A stretch of DNA of 64,000 nt, from assembly GCF_000699445.3 (NCBI RefSeq), contig NC_067202.1:14227924-14291923 (forward strand), given 5' to 3'. How positions within the stretch are numbered: the stretch's first letter is position 1; each line of letters opens with the position of its first letter. The notes below the pieces were generated by a model. The model made no database searches. It saw only the letters and a list, made by a program, of their open reading frames with translations, and was not told the DNA's origin. Position numbers and translations under genes: made by a program. This document shows positions 23,872-34,910 of this stretch, one piece after another. Source of the DNA: Schistosoma haematobium. Taxonomy: Eukaryota > Platyhelminthes > Trematoda > Strigeidida > Schistosomatidae.

Positions 23872-25329
23872 ATGTTACCACCGAATACGAGGACTGAAGC
23901 AGATTTTCTGAAACCACGTGCACCATTCAAACTGGCTGCCTTCAACGTTCGCACATTTATGCAGGTCGGACAACAGATAGGGCTGGCTATGTCTTTGGAA
24001 AGTCTTAATATCGACGTGTGTTGTCTATCCGAGACCCGTATTCAAGACTCTGGCGAAGTACTACAAATTCGATCTCCATCTGTCGCTTCGAAAAGCTTGT
24101 TTTACGTGCGCTTATCCGGGGACCCTGTGGCATCTTCGTCTGGTCTTGCTGGCGTTGGTGTCGCACTAAGCGCTAGAGCTGAGGCAGCACTAGTCGATTG
24201 GATCCCCATTAACAGTCGGTTATGTGCTGTTAGATTAGAAAGTTCCATCAAAGTGAGAAGAAATCGGCGTGAGAAACGATGTCTTTTCGTCATCTCCGCC
24301 TATGCCCCGACAGATTGCAGCCCGGATGCAATCAAGGATGAGTTTTACCACCAGTTATCAGTTCTTCTCCAGAAAGTGCGTTCGACAGATATTGTAGTAC
24401 TAGCCGGAGACTTGAATGCTCAGGTCGGGCGTCTAGGCACAGAAGAGAGTCGTTTAGGTGGCCGATGGGGACTCGTTGGTCGCAGGTCAGATAACGGGGA
24501 CCGTCTACTGCAACTTTGCACAGACCACAACCTGTTCCTGGCTAGCACTAACTTTCGGCACAGTCATCGCCGATGTGCCACCTGGCGTCCTCCCTCTGCA
24601 TCTCAAGCCTGAACTCAGATTGATCACATCGCGATCAGCTACCGCTGGCGTGGTTGTGTAAAAGACTGCCGCTCCTTTTGGAGTACCTATCTGGACTCTG
24701 ACCATGCCTTGGTCTGCGCCAATCTTACCTTACTTTTCAGTGGACAACGAAGTGAACGCCATCAACGGATTGATGTTAGCAAGCTGGTTGCAACTTCTGT
24801 TGCAAGTAAGTATCGAACCGAGCTAGCCTCTAGGCTAGCTACCACTCCACCGAAAAGTATAGATGAGCATTGGTTGCAATTGCATGACGCCATGAAAATG
24901 GCGGGAACAGTCAGTTGTGGGTTTGCGAAACGTCCCGCCTTTAAGCACTGGGTTTCTTCTGGTTCCTTACAACTCATTGAAGCCCGTCAGTCTACTCCGG
25001 GTGACCGTGAGTTTGACCATAAACGAAGGATGTTACGTAAGGAGATTGGGCAAAGCTTGCGTAAGGACCGAGAAGCCTGGTGGTCGATGCGTGCTAATGA
25101 GCTGGAAGCAGCAGCTGCATCTGGTAACTACCGGAAGCTCTTCCAGCTCATCCGAGCCACTGGCAGCAAGAAGTCTGGTGTGAGTGAAACAATCTGCGAG
25201 GATGATGGGATGCCAATCACTAACATCCATCGACGTCTTGGACGATGGGCAGAATTTTTGAAGGGCAGTTCAACTGGCCTGCTGCTCCGGCAACATCGGT
25301 CAGACTGTCCTGCCCTACATGGCCGGTGA
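23872..25329 (+). pseudogene. RTE-A endonuclease domain and linker (broken)
   Basis: Reads from ATG 23872. Apurinic-type endonuclease motifs appear in order: AAFNVRT (about residue 23), LSETRI (about residue 58), AGDLNAQVG (about 24402-24428) and SDHALV (24697-24714). A TGA at 24610-24612 breaks the frame between the last two; it sits where relatives have Trp or another residue before TQIDHI. The frame then continues through a Lys/Arg-rich linker until a 1-bp loss in the T run near 25252. In the intact protein this domain nicks target DNA for target-primed reverse transcription. Confidence 0.85.
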
Positions 25330-26429
25330 CGACTGATCCACCTAATGAGGAGGAAGTCCGCAAGGAACTCCAACTCTTAAAGCGTTACAAATCACCTGGC
25401 CCAGATGACTTACCTCCGGCTCTTTTTAAAGATGGTGGTGACTTTTGACTAAGGAATTGACGACGTTGTTTACAAAGGTTTGGGAACTAGAGTGTGTACC
25501 AACGTCATGGAATGAGTCGATAGTTGTCCCTATCTTTAAAAGGGTTCACGTCGTTCTTGTAACAACTATCGGGGATAAGTCTACTTCCGATTGCGTCTAA
25601 GCTATTGGCTTCCATCATTCTTCGTAGGTTGTTCAAAACCCGAGAAAGATTGACTCGCGAGGAGCAGGCTGGGTTTCGTTCTGGTCGAGGATGTATCGAT
25701 CATATCTTCACCCTCCGCCAAATGTTAGAACACCGCCATACTTTTCAAAGGCCAACAATCGTAGTGTTTCTTGACATCAGGGCTGCCTTCGATTCGTTGG
25801 ATAGGACTGTTCTCTGGGATTGTCTATTGAAGAAGGGTGTGCCTGAGAAGTTTATTAACATCCTGAAAGCCCTGTATAAAAACACCTCAGGCAGAGTGAG
25901 GGCATACAACCACCTCTCTCCATTGTTCCATTCGAGCAGTGGGGTTAGGCAGGGTTGCCCAATCTCACCATTCCTCTTCAACTTTGCCATCGATGACATT
26001 CTGGAAACAGCTCTGATGAATGTAAGTAATGGTGGTGTGGATCTGTTGCCTGGAGAAAGACTTCTCGACCTTGAGTATGCGGACGATATTGTCTTACTGT
26101 GCGATAATGCCCAAGGCATGCAATCCGCACTTAATCAGTTGGCAATCAGTGTCCGTAGGTATGGTATGTGCTTTGCACCTTCGAAGTGCAAAGTACTTCT
26201 ACAAGACTGGCAGGATTCTAATCCTGTACTCACCCTGGACGGTGAGCAGATAGACGTAGTTGAGAAGTTCGTGTATCTGGGTAGCTGCATAAGTGCTGGT
26301 GGGGGTGTGAGTGATGAGATCAATGCACGAATAGTGAAAGCCAGAGCGGCTTATGCCAATCTGGGCCACCTTTGGCGCCTTCGTGATGTTAGTCTGGCTG
26401 TAAAGGTCGGATCTACAACGCGTCGGTGA
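25245..26429 (+). pseudogene. RTE-A reverse transcriptase domain (frameshifted)
   Basis: Read across small frameshifts it shows YKSPGPDDLPPALFK (RT 0/1 region), then VVFLDIRAAFDSLDR (motif A), GVRQGCPISPFLF (motif B), LEYADDIVLL (motif C, catalytic YADD at 26076-26087), FAPSKCKVLLQ (motif D) and VEKFVYLGSCIS (motif E). Lesions are single-base losses near 25252 (T run), 25443 (T run), 25535 (A run), 25574 and 26404 (G run). Between 25605 and 26400 the frame is clean, so decay is recent or partly a base-calling effect. Confidence 0.88.
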
Positions 26430-26917
26430 GAGCAGTTTTGCTCTATGCTTGTGAAACCTGGCCTCTCCGAGTTGAGGACGTTAGACGAATCTCTGTGTTC
26501 GATCATCGTTGTCTCCGAAGGATTGCTGACATTCAGTGGCAACACCATGTCAGTAATGCAGAGGTTCGGCATCGTGTGTTCGGGCACAGAGATGATAACT
26601 CAATTGGTGTCACCATCTTGAAACACCGACTTCGGTGGCTTGGACATGTTCTCCGAATGTCGTCCCAGAGAATTCCACGTCGTGCATTATTTGCCGACTC
26701 TGGGACTGGTTGGAAGAGGCGGAGAGGTGGTCAGTGCATGACATGGTGTCGTGGTATGAAAGAAAGCTGCAAAGGACTGGCTTGTGTTGGTCCTTCACGA
26801 CTCCCTGGTTGGGGTCCGAGAGATGGTGCTACACAGTGGCTAGAGACGTTATCAGATATGGCTCAGAATAGAAGCCAGTGGCGATCCTGCTGTAACCTTC
26901 TTTTACTTTCTTCATAA
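26426..26917 (+). pseudogene. RTE-A C-terminal domain after RT
   Basis: Continues the RT protein after the frameshift near 26404: VRAVLLYACETWPLRVEDVR, then FDHRCLRRIADIQW, HRLRWLGHVLRM and RIPRRALF, ending at the stop 26915-26917. These blocks recur in many animal endonuclease/RT proteins downstream of the YADD domain. It has no separate start and belongs to the same polyprotein. Confidence 0.85.
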
Positions 26918-27154
26918 AAAAGTGGTTGTGTCTCCTTTACCTGAAAGATTTCTTCTGATTGTACCTTTTCGTTCCGTCGTTACTACCACACTACCTTACT
27001 CCAATCTCTTCGTCATTGTTCTCCTTTTCTTTTGCGTTCCTTAGTTTTTTTTTTCTTTCTATTTCTCTTCGAATTTTCATTGTTTTGTGTGGCGCATATA
27101 TATTGGCGCTCTCTTGTACCAATATTTATGTGTTCAAATAATAATAATAATAAT

Positions 27155-27167
27155 ACGCGAGATTGAT
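27155..27167. repeat. Target-site duplication of RTE-A, right copy
   Basis: ACGCGAGATTGAT, identical to 23392-23404. Confidence 0.9.
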
Positions 27168-27295
27168 AGATCCTGAGTTCGAATCCCATGAGGTGGGATC
27201 GTGGATGCGCACTGCTATAGAGGAGTCTTACAATAGGACGAAACGATCGTCCAGTGCTTCCAAGTTTTCCATAATGGTTTAACTTCAATTAAAAT
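27155..27295 (+). repeat. H3 SINE, 3' half (split by RTE-A)
   Basis: Resumes with the duplicated ACGCGAGATTGAT, then 'cctgagttcgaatccc', 'gatgcgcactgc', a hammerhead-like GAGGAGUCUUACAAUAGGAC-GAAACGA segment, and 'ccagtgcttccaagttttcc'. CUG of the core is replaced (CUAUAGAGGA), so activity is doubtful. Confidence 0.85.
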
Positions 27296-27299
27296 ATGT

Positions 27300-28269
27300 A
27301 TCTGTTGACATAAGTTATTTGGTAGTAAATAATTAAAAACTAAGATTATTATGAAATTAGTTTTATATTCCACTGAAATTTTTTTTCAAACAAGAATACA
27401 TTCCCGGTATTTAAATCCGTTTATCATTGTACTGAGTCCTCAAAATGTTAAAGATTTCCTCCGTTTGACTTATCAGTAATTATCAACTTTATTTAATGTT
27501 TCTATCGTATACTGTTGACCTTAAAAAAACGTAGGTAGCATCTGTTTAAAGAGATGAAGTTTCTAATAGATTACAGGTTTAAGGAATGTTTATAGTTTAT
27601 GACTGTCTACTTATGGTTTCTGAAAAACATACCCTGACATTTCTACATTTATTTTAAGATCCTGGAATACTACTAGAACGTTCATATCGAAGGAGTTAGT
27701 TTTTCAAGGAAGCTACTCTCTGGAACTATGATTCAAAGATCTCATATATAAGGTGGTGTAGAGTGGAGTGATTCGAGGATTTCCCGTTTTATGTTTAGCT
27801 ATAACCAAAAATATGTTCATACGCCATCAGTTCGCTCTAGATTTTGTCGCTTAACTTCCTTTTGTTCGTTTCTTGGTTTAATCAATATTGAGACGGCAGT
27901 GAGTAAATCTTCTGTAACATAGGTTGTAGACATATGGCGTATTGATAATACTTCAAGAAAATAAATCAACTCACTCCATACTCAACTATACCATAAAACT
28001 TGTGAGGAACTGTGTGTCTTTTCATCTTGCTTAGATATTATTTTCTAGATTCTCATTTGTGTATACACTGTATTGCGTTTAGTTCACAACACCTGTAAAA
28101 CTATCAATATGAAGTTGCGAAGATAGTTGAATTTTACTGAGATCGTAAAACGACCCAAATTAGACAACTGAAAACCTGAAACTTCTAAGTAATTCACATT
28201 ACGACTTGTCAGTGGAGGTCGAACCTAACAACTTTGGTTTATATTAATATAGATGAGTTAAAGTAATAT
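27300..28269. other. Intergenic, no feature recognised
   Basis: AT-rich, no gene and no assigned repeat. Confidence 0.35.
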
Positions 28270-28425
28270 TTCAATAATTGCGATCATGAGTCAATTGAAG
28301 TCAAACCACAATAGAAAACCTGGAAGTACTAAACAGCCGTTTCGTCTTATTATGGAACTCCTCAGTAGTATGTATCCACTACATCGCCTCACGAGATTCG
28401 GACTCAGAACCTATCAGTAATATTA
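28270..28425 (-). repeat. H3 SINE, 3' part
   Basis: The minus strand has the 'tccaggttttctattgtgg' end and AAGACGAAACGGCUG with 'actgaggagttccat', close to the H3 hammerhead arrangement. The tRNA-like part is cut short. Confidence 0.65.
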
Positions 28426-28897
28426 TTTTTATCACGAAAATGAACATTCAAAATATAAATAAATTCTATTCTAGTGAATTCTATCACTACATCATGTTTA
28501 CTCTTTCAAATAAGTTAAATTTTGGAGGAAAGTTTAAACGATATCTAATTAATGATTAGTAACAATTCCTTCATTGATAATGGTTGGAGAAACTTCTAAA
28601 ATTATTATTTTGAGAATAGTTGTACATTTTCAATTTAAGTGACGTCATTAATGACAACAACAACAAAAAAGAGAAAATCTTTTTCATCCATATTGTCAAT
28701 CGGTGGTTAGTAAGGTTATCATTTAAGAAATAGGATAGATGTATGTCGAATTGTAGTGTAATCATTTTTTTCTTCATTCATCGAGCATTTTTGTTTTTAG
28801 GTGATTTTCTGTTTATTTACCAGATTCATGTTGCGTTTAAGAGTAATAATTTTTCCTAAGGATTATATATCATGCAGTTACATTCATGTTATTTGGT

Positions 28898-28909
28898 TCT
28901 TCCTTTATG
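28898..28909. repeat. Target-site duplication, left copy
   Basis: TCTTCCTTTATG, repeated exactly at 29364-29375. Confidence 0.9.
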
Positions 28910-29363
28910 CCCCCAAATAGCCTAATACGGCCGAGAGTGGGGAGAGTGCACTCTCCCTCTCGAAATGCTCTCACATGGCCACGTGTATATAGCCTCTGTC
29001 AGGGAAGTCCTACTCATTGCCTTCTCGTGAGGAGGGTGTTGTTTACGAAATTGAGAGGACGAAAAGCGAGTGTCCGGCGCTTTAACCAGGTTGGTGGATA
29101 TGAAGGATGCATCTGAGGGAGTTGGAAAGTCATCATCCCAAACCAATGGTTTACATGGGCTCAAGTATCCTGAAGGAACAAATGGCGTATGAACCAAGTG
29201 TTGGTCACCGGCTACCATTGGACTGCATCTCCTTATGATGCTCCACTGCCTAGTGGATCAGGGCAGTATCACAGAGCTCACACATATCGAATGAGATTTG
29301 TGTGGTGCTTATGTATTTGGTGCATCCTTGTACCAATATCTATGTGTTAAAGTAAATAAATAA
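28910..29363 (+). mobile_element. Short non-autonomous RTE-A derivative, with TSDs
   Basis: Starts exactly with CCCCCAAATAGCC and ends with an AAAT tail. It is 454 bp long, with a small internal deletion of the 'ccacctgcttcggtttggg' segment compared with 5779-6309. The exact duplications define both ends of the family. Confidence 0.92.
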
Positions 29364-29375
29364 TCTTCCTTTATG
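29364..29375. repeat. Target-site duplication, right copy
   Basis: TCTTCCTTTATG, identical to 28898-28909. Confidence 0.9.
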
Positions 29376-29629
29376 GAAGTTGGAATACACTACAGTAGCA
29401 TATCCACAGAAAATATATAGATATCTTTATATGATTGAAATAAAATCCTTTATCGAAATCACTCTTATATGCAATAAATATCTACTAAGTGAATGAAAAA
29501 GTGCTCGATGTTGCTAGATATTGCATTCTATCAATACATTTGAAATTAGATAAAAGTTATATGAGTTTTAGTGTTGTTTTTTTATTTATCATTTTAGTTT
29601 AAATGCAATTGATAATCTCTCATTAAAGA

Positions 29630-30025
29630 CGGGTAGAAAAAGGTTAGAGGCCACCCAACCAAAACGTGGTATCACTTCATAAAGTCATTAACTTCCGGTA
29701 TGAGCCATGTTGGTAAATGCAGACTACTTGGCTGATGTCTTCATGACTATCATAGCTACTGAATGACACTGCTCAGAATCGATCACGATAGCGTAGATTT
29801 ATACACTCTTTGTCTTTCGACCGTGAGATTAAAATTACTTCATATCCTTCTTTCTGTGAACTAATCCTTTCTCTCTGCATCATATCTTTACATGCAATCT
29901 TGATTTATATACATTACTACTATTGAAGTAACTACCTTTATGAATTTGATGTTCATCTTGTTGTGCTAATGAAGTTTTGCAACATGAACTGATGCATATA
30001 TGTTCCTGATTCTACTTTGTAGATG
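29630..30025 (+). mobile_element. RTE-B LINE 3' end
   Basis: Covers the last coding bases ('ggtagaaaaaggttagaggc', 'atcacttcataaagtcatta', 'actgctcagaatcgatcac') and the 3' UTR with 'tcttgttgtgctaatgaag'. It ends 'tagatgactgatta', the CTGA-type tail. Confidence 0.7.
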
Positions 30026-30404
30026 ACTGATTAACTAGAGACTAATTTCGACAGATAGTTCTCGGGGTTCCAATGTGAAGCCTTAACAAGAGAAGTTGAA
30101 GCATGTTGTATGTGAGAAATGATCAAGTAATATCGCGAATTGATTAAGTTAGACACGTCAACTATTGGATCCCGTGTCATGGTTAATAATACTCTGAATA
30201 TCTAAACTGAAGTTAGGAGAACATGGTTCGGACGTAGAACCTAAAGGCCGGAAGTCAAACGCCTGAAACACCAACCCACACCCCCTTATATGTATTTATT
30301 CCTGTATTTGTAGTTTAGTTTCTCTATCTAAAGAATGTTATATTTTTTCACCAGTTTAGAATTACTGGTATACTATTGTAAAGATTGTTGAGTTTTAACA
30401 GGAA

Positions 30405-30735
30405 TTGGGATTTGATCAATGTTAGGCCACCATTGAAAACCTGGAGACACAGGACGGCCGATTCGTCCTAGTATGGCACTACTCAGCAGTGCGCACCCAC
30501 GATCCTAGACACGGGATTCGAAACCAAGACTTTTCGGCCTCACATGAGAACTCGGGACCACTGAGTTAACATCCGAAGGTGTTAATGTGCAGGGTCGAGG
30601 GTTCTGGGTTTAAACCCCGCGTCCAGGGTTGTGGATGTGCACTATTGCGGAGCCCCATACAAGGACGAAATAGCCTTATGTGCTTCTAGGTTTCCAATAG
30701 TGGTCTAACGTTGATCGGTCCATGATCTCAAAAGT
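30405..30735. repeat. H3 SINE inverted pair (head to head)
   Basis: 30405-30570 is a minus copy ('gaaacctggagacacaggac', 'cgattcgtcctagtatggc', 'gattcgaaacc'). 30585-30735 is a plus copy ('ggttctgggtttaaaccccg', 'ggacgaaatagcc', 'aatagtggtctaacgttg'). They meet at their tRNA-like ends near 30575. Confidence 0.75.
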
Positions 30736-30889
30736 TTAGAATCATTTGATTTTAGTTAAGTTCAATTGATCATAATCCTGTCCACGAAAGGTCACTCTAA
30801 GAATTTCACCGAGAAGTCGTAATCAGTATAGTTTCACCATTTTGGGCATGAGACAGCTATCCATCAGTACACATTAAAAAATCATCAAG

Positions 30890-31100
30890 CAACATCGCAA
30901 ATTGATTGAATTTTGACATTTAAACTAGTGAATGATGGCTTACCGGTCTAAAGGTTTACCACTCACTGAAATGTGCTGACTTTGAGTTCGAACTTTTATA
31001 AAGTCATGAATTGACATATCTTGAGAGTCCTGCACTTGAACAATACTACTGTTCAATACTTTCTGGTTTTTAATGGTTACCCTGTCACAATCAATCCGTA
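30890..31100 (+). repeat. H3 SINE, decayed
   Basis: 'gcaaattgattgaattttgac', 'ggcttaccggtctaaaggttt', 'ctttgagttcgaac' and a late 'atggttaccctgtcacaatc' follow H3 order with heavy divergence. Confidence 0.55.
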
Positions 31101-31349
31101 ATGTAAACTATAAAACTGAAATGTTTATTATTTTAATAGAAAATATCATTGAAGTATAATAGTTAGTCATGCATGAATCAAATAGATATAAACACTTGCA
31201 TATATACTTTGAGATCTTCAGTATGTTTACATTTATAGTATCCTATTTATTTTCACAATAACTGTATAGTGAATTATTTTCATATATATACACACGTACT
31301 TCACGATACCAACTTCATCAATGATAAATCTATAGCTCAGTATTTTACT

Positions 31350-31590
31350 AATCATTTCGTGGATTGATTACAGTTAGACATTAACACAGTCGGATGTCGG
31401 CCGGCTCAATGGTCTGAGGTTAAGCGTTCTCGCGCGAGACTGACGGCCCTAGGTTCAGATCCCGCGAATGGGATCATGGATGCGCACTGGCATAGAGAAG
31501 TTCCACATTAGGACAAAACGACTGTCTAATGCTTCCAGGTTTTCCATGGTTGTCTAATATCAATCAGTTTATGATCTCAATCAAAAACTT
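31350..31590 (+). repeat. H3 tRNA-like SINE
   Basis: Good copy: 'gtggattgattacagttaga', 'cggccggctcaatggtctga', 'ggttaagcgttctcgcgcga', 'aggttcagatcccgcg', 'gatgcgcactggcatagaga', 'ggacaaaacgactgtc' and the end 'aatcagtttatgatctcaat'. The hammerhead core is mutated (GACAAAAC). Confidence 0.8.
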
Positions 31591-32190
31591 AATCTTTTGT
31601 GTTTCCATAAAATTGGATATTTGGAAAACTTCAAAACTTTTCAATTTATTAAAGAACTAGTTTATGTTTTCCTAATCATCAACTTTCATCTACTTACTTA
31701 ATTAAATGTCAATAATATACATTTACCTATACGAATTTTATATCATTTAGAACTTAGTTATGTATACTTAGTGATTTATTATTTGTGTTGTTATGTGTAC
31801 ATTTAACATAGAAATAAATGAATCAATAGGATTTAAGATTTTTTCTGATCGGTATGTCACTTAGTTGAAGGAAACAGTCATTAATTGACTCTATAATCAA
31901 CTAATCCAAACACGTATACGTTAAATAAAGAGAATTTATGGAGTAAAACTAAATTGTGTGTTGTTGTTGTTGTTTTGTTCTTTTCATTTATAATCCAATC
32001 CTCGAAATTATTCATAATTTAGGCTTCAACGTTTATCCTTCTATAAATAGCGCTATGAACGAGTAGCAACGAAGTGAACTTAATTTTGGATGCTAAGCAT
32101 TGTTTTTAATGTAATCTTGCTTCATTCTTCAAAAAAAAATATGAATACGTAGTTGCTTATTATTGTTGAATGTTGTAAGACTAACATCAT

Positions 32191-32661
32191 TTTTATTGAT
32201 TTATTTAAACACATAAACATAGGTAATAGAAGGCTCCAAATAGATATACGCCACATAAATCATTCGATTTATGTGAGGGCTATGATACTGTCCCGGTGCC
32301 CAAACCGAAGTAGTTGGTTTTCTTAGGAGGCCACAACCCAACCATTTGACCTAAATGTCTGATCCACAAGGCAGTGAAGCAACTTCAGGAGATGCACTCT
32401 CATGGTAGCCAGCGACCAACGATTGGTTCGTACGCCATTTGTTCCCTCAGAACACTGAAGCCCATGTACACCATTGGTTTGGAATGAGGGTTTTCTAACT
32501 CCCCTAGGTAGATCCTCCATATCCACCGACCCAGTTAAAGAGCCGGACATTCGCTTTTCATCCTCTCAATTTCGTAAACAACACCTCCGTCCTGCGAAAA
32601 GACAGTCAGTAGTACTTCTCTTGACTTTCCCTACTTTCGTTCGTACCAGGGCGTTTGGAGG
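32191..32661 (-). mobile_element. Short non-autonomous RTE-A derivative, near full length
   Basis: The minus strand starts near CCTCCAAACGCCCTGGTACG (32661, mutated CCCCCAAATG start), includes the 'gagaggatgaaaagcgaatg' and 'ggcgtacgaaccaatcg' blocks, and ends in a TTTAAT simple tail at 32191. A stretch of the early body is missing. Confidence 0.85.
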
Positions 32662-33215
32662 CAACCGAACTACTAAAAGACAGTTACATAAATAATAAAT
32701 TAAATTGCTAATATATTTTACAATTCAATTTGAGATAACTTGTAAGAGATTTTTTCATTACACATAATCAAGAATATCATTATTATTGACTTTATTCAAT
32801 ATTCTTATTTCTTGGTCGATCCTTGTGATAAGTATTAAGTGATCGACAATTAGATGTTAACAGTTCAGGAATAGATATCTGAATAATGTATATTCTTTTC
32901 GATACATATTGCCAGCATTGACGATGTCTCTAATTGGGCTCTTTTTGTCAACTTGTAAATTAAAAAGTCGTAAACTTTTCACAAAATGCATCTGAATAGC
33001 TTATGAAACTAATAGTCATAATGATGTGTTATAACAAACATGAAAACAGATAACTTATTGAAATATCTAGATAGTAGGGGAGGAACTAGTAGCCCAAATA
33101 TTCACTCAATAGAATGCCATTTTTTGTTTTTCTTCCTAATTCTAACATGCAAACAAAATTTAAAGAAATAGTAACCTCCAGGACTAATTAATGAATTATT
33201 AGTATAGGAGTTGTA

Positions 33216-33445
33216 GAGATTGTTAAGTTTTGATTGAGATCATGAACCGATTGATGTTAGACCACCATGGAAAACCTGGAAGCGTTCGCGCACGAGACTG
33301 AAGGCCCTGGGTTCGAATCCCGCGAGCGGGATCGTGGTTGAGCACTGCCACGGAGAAGTTCCACAACAGGACGAAACGACCGTCCAGGTTTTCCATGGTG
33401 GTCTAACATCAATCGGTTCATGATCTTAATCAAAACCTAATGAAT
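33216..33445. repeat. H3 fold-back SINE
   Basis: A plus H3 copy (33272-33445; 'gccctgggttcgaatcccgc', GGACGAAACGACCGTCC) preceded by 33216-33272, the reverse complement of its own 3' end. The two arms of about 55 bp can pair as a hairpin around the tRNA-like centre. Confidence 0.8.
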
Positions 33446-33984
33446 TATTATTATATAATTATTAAATAACTAAATTATATACATATGTATTCCTTTTATC
33501 ACAAGCTTCGGACTGACCCATTGAATGATTGACTACACTTAATCCCTTACTGATTTCCACTTTCTATCTTGATCATGTATAATTAGTTCTTTTTTCATTT
33601 TATGATCGGATTGTCTGTATATAAACCATTTATGTTTGAAATATAATATTTTTGTACAGGTTGATTACTACGTTCTAGACTCAAAAACCTAGGTAGAGTG
33701 AGAAGTTTGAATATCGTAGACTAATAAGGTACTAGCAGTTAATTAAAAGTTACTAGTACTCGTTAGATATGTTACTGGTTAACTGATTCCTTATAGGTGG
33801 CTCTGTCACATGATATTTGTCATCAGTTGTAAGATAGAATAGTAATATCCATATATTTATATTCTTGATTGGCATTTTATATCCATTCTATCATTTGACA
33901 TATATTGTTTGATCGCCTTTTAAGTAGAACATCTATCTACTATATCTACATATTACGTAACTTCTGATTTGTCATATGTCGTTT

Positions 33985-34315
33985 GTCAACTGAAGCACTG
34001 GACGGCCGTTTCGTCCTAGTATAGGACTCCTCAGGAGTGCGCATCCACGATCCTGCACCCCGCGGGATTCGGACCCAGGATCTGCTGGCTTCGCGTGCGA
34101 GCACTTAACCACTAGACCACTGAGACGGCATCCAACGGTGTTAATGTCTGACTTCAACCAATCCACGAAGTTGCGCCACCGTCCACCATTGTCTTCAGTG
34201 AGCTGATATCTCACAACAGACCTGATTGAACCCCACTGGTGACGGCTTCTCACTAGAACTCCAGGAGTGCTTCCAGGTTTTCCATGGTGGTCTAGCTTCA
34301 ATTGACTCATGATTT
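33985..34315 (-). repeat. H3 tRNA-like SINE, nearly complete, hammerhead core kept
   Basis: The minus strand has the leader, the tRNA-like part (boxes near 34070-34110), then GCACUC-CUGAGGA-GUCC...GGAC-GAAA-CGGCCGUC (34000-34045). Core and stem II are intact, and stem I can pair as GCACU/AGUGC, but with a C-C mismatch next to the cleavage site. The 34253-34315 part repeats the leader or end region. Confidence 0.8.
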
Positions 34316-34754
34316 CAACCTGTGAAATTTCCTAAAAATCTTCACAAAACTCATTCTGATAATATGTTGTTTGGTACAAATTTGATAGCTGTTTGTTTTT
34401 TTGGGGGGGTTCATTGACCTTGAATTTTCTTGAAGAGTTTTCAAATGTTGTCTCTACGGGGATCATATAATTCAAAATTTCTTCTTTTTATTAAAAACTC
34501 ATACAAGTAACGGCCTATGTAAATTCGTTATGTTTTAACCCATCAAATTTATCATTGTCTTCACAATCCTTCCTTCATTCATAATCATCAATTTATTTCA
34601 GTTTAATTTTAATCGAATAACCTATAAAGTAGTGAGTTAGTGCTTAAACGGTTCAACTTTCAATCACTAAGTTCAAGGTCCAAACCACATTTCATCTACT
34701 CCGATTTGAGTAATTAAATAGTTAGTATCATTAGATCTCGTACTTAGACTATAT

Positions 34755-34910
34755 GCCTCATATTCCAATTACTGCTTATACTTTTACTACCTCTACCACT
34801 ACGGGATTTAAATCGACAACTGCATCTCTATGCTAATGCGGTATGGCAACTCGAACTGATGTACGTATGTACGGAGTTCAACGCTGTTACTGACTGACTG
34901 ACCTCATATT
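34755..34910 (+). mobile_element. RTE-B LINE, short 3' end
   Basis: 3' UTR only: 'ctaccactacgggatttaaa', 'gctaatgcggtatggcaac' and the tail 'ctgactgactgac'. Confidence 0.75.

Larger units (their letters stand above)
23405..27154 (+). mobile_element. RTE-A non-LTR retrotransposon, 5'-truncated
   Basis: About 3.75 kb between exact 13-bp target-site duplications. Order: 5' UTR (23405-about 23870, including the block shared with the short elements and an ATT-rich run), endonuclease, linker, reverse transcriptase and C-terminal domain, then a 3' UTR from 26918 ending in an (AAT)n simple tail. The tail ('caatatttatgtgttcaaat') is shared with the short elements. One apurinic-type endonuclease plus one RT and a short tandem tail is the plan of the RTE clade, which includes SR2-type elements of schistosomes. 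The coding part is broken in six places, so the copy is not autonomous now. Confidence 0.88.
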
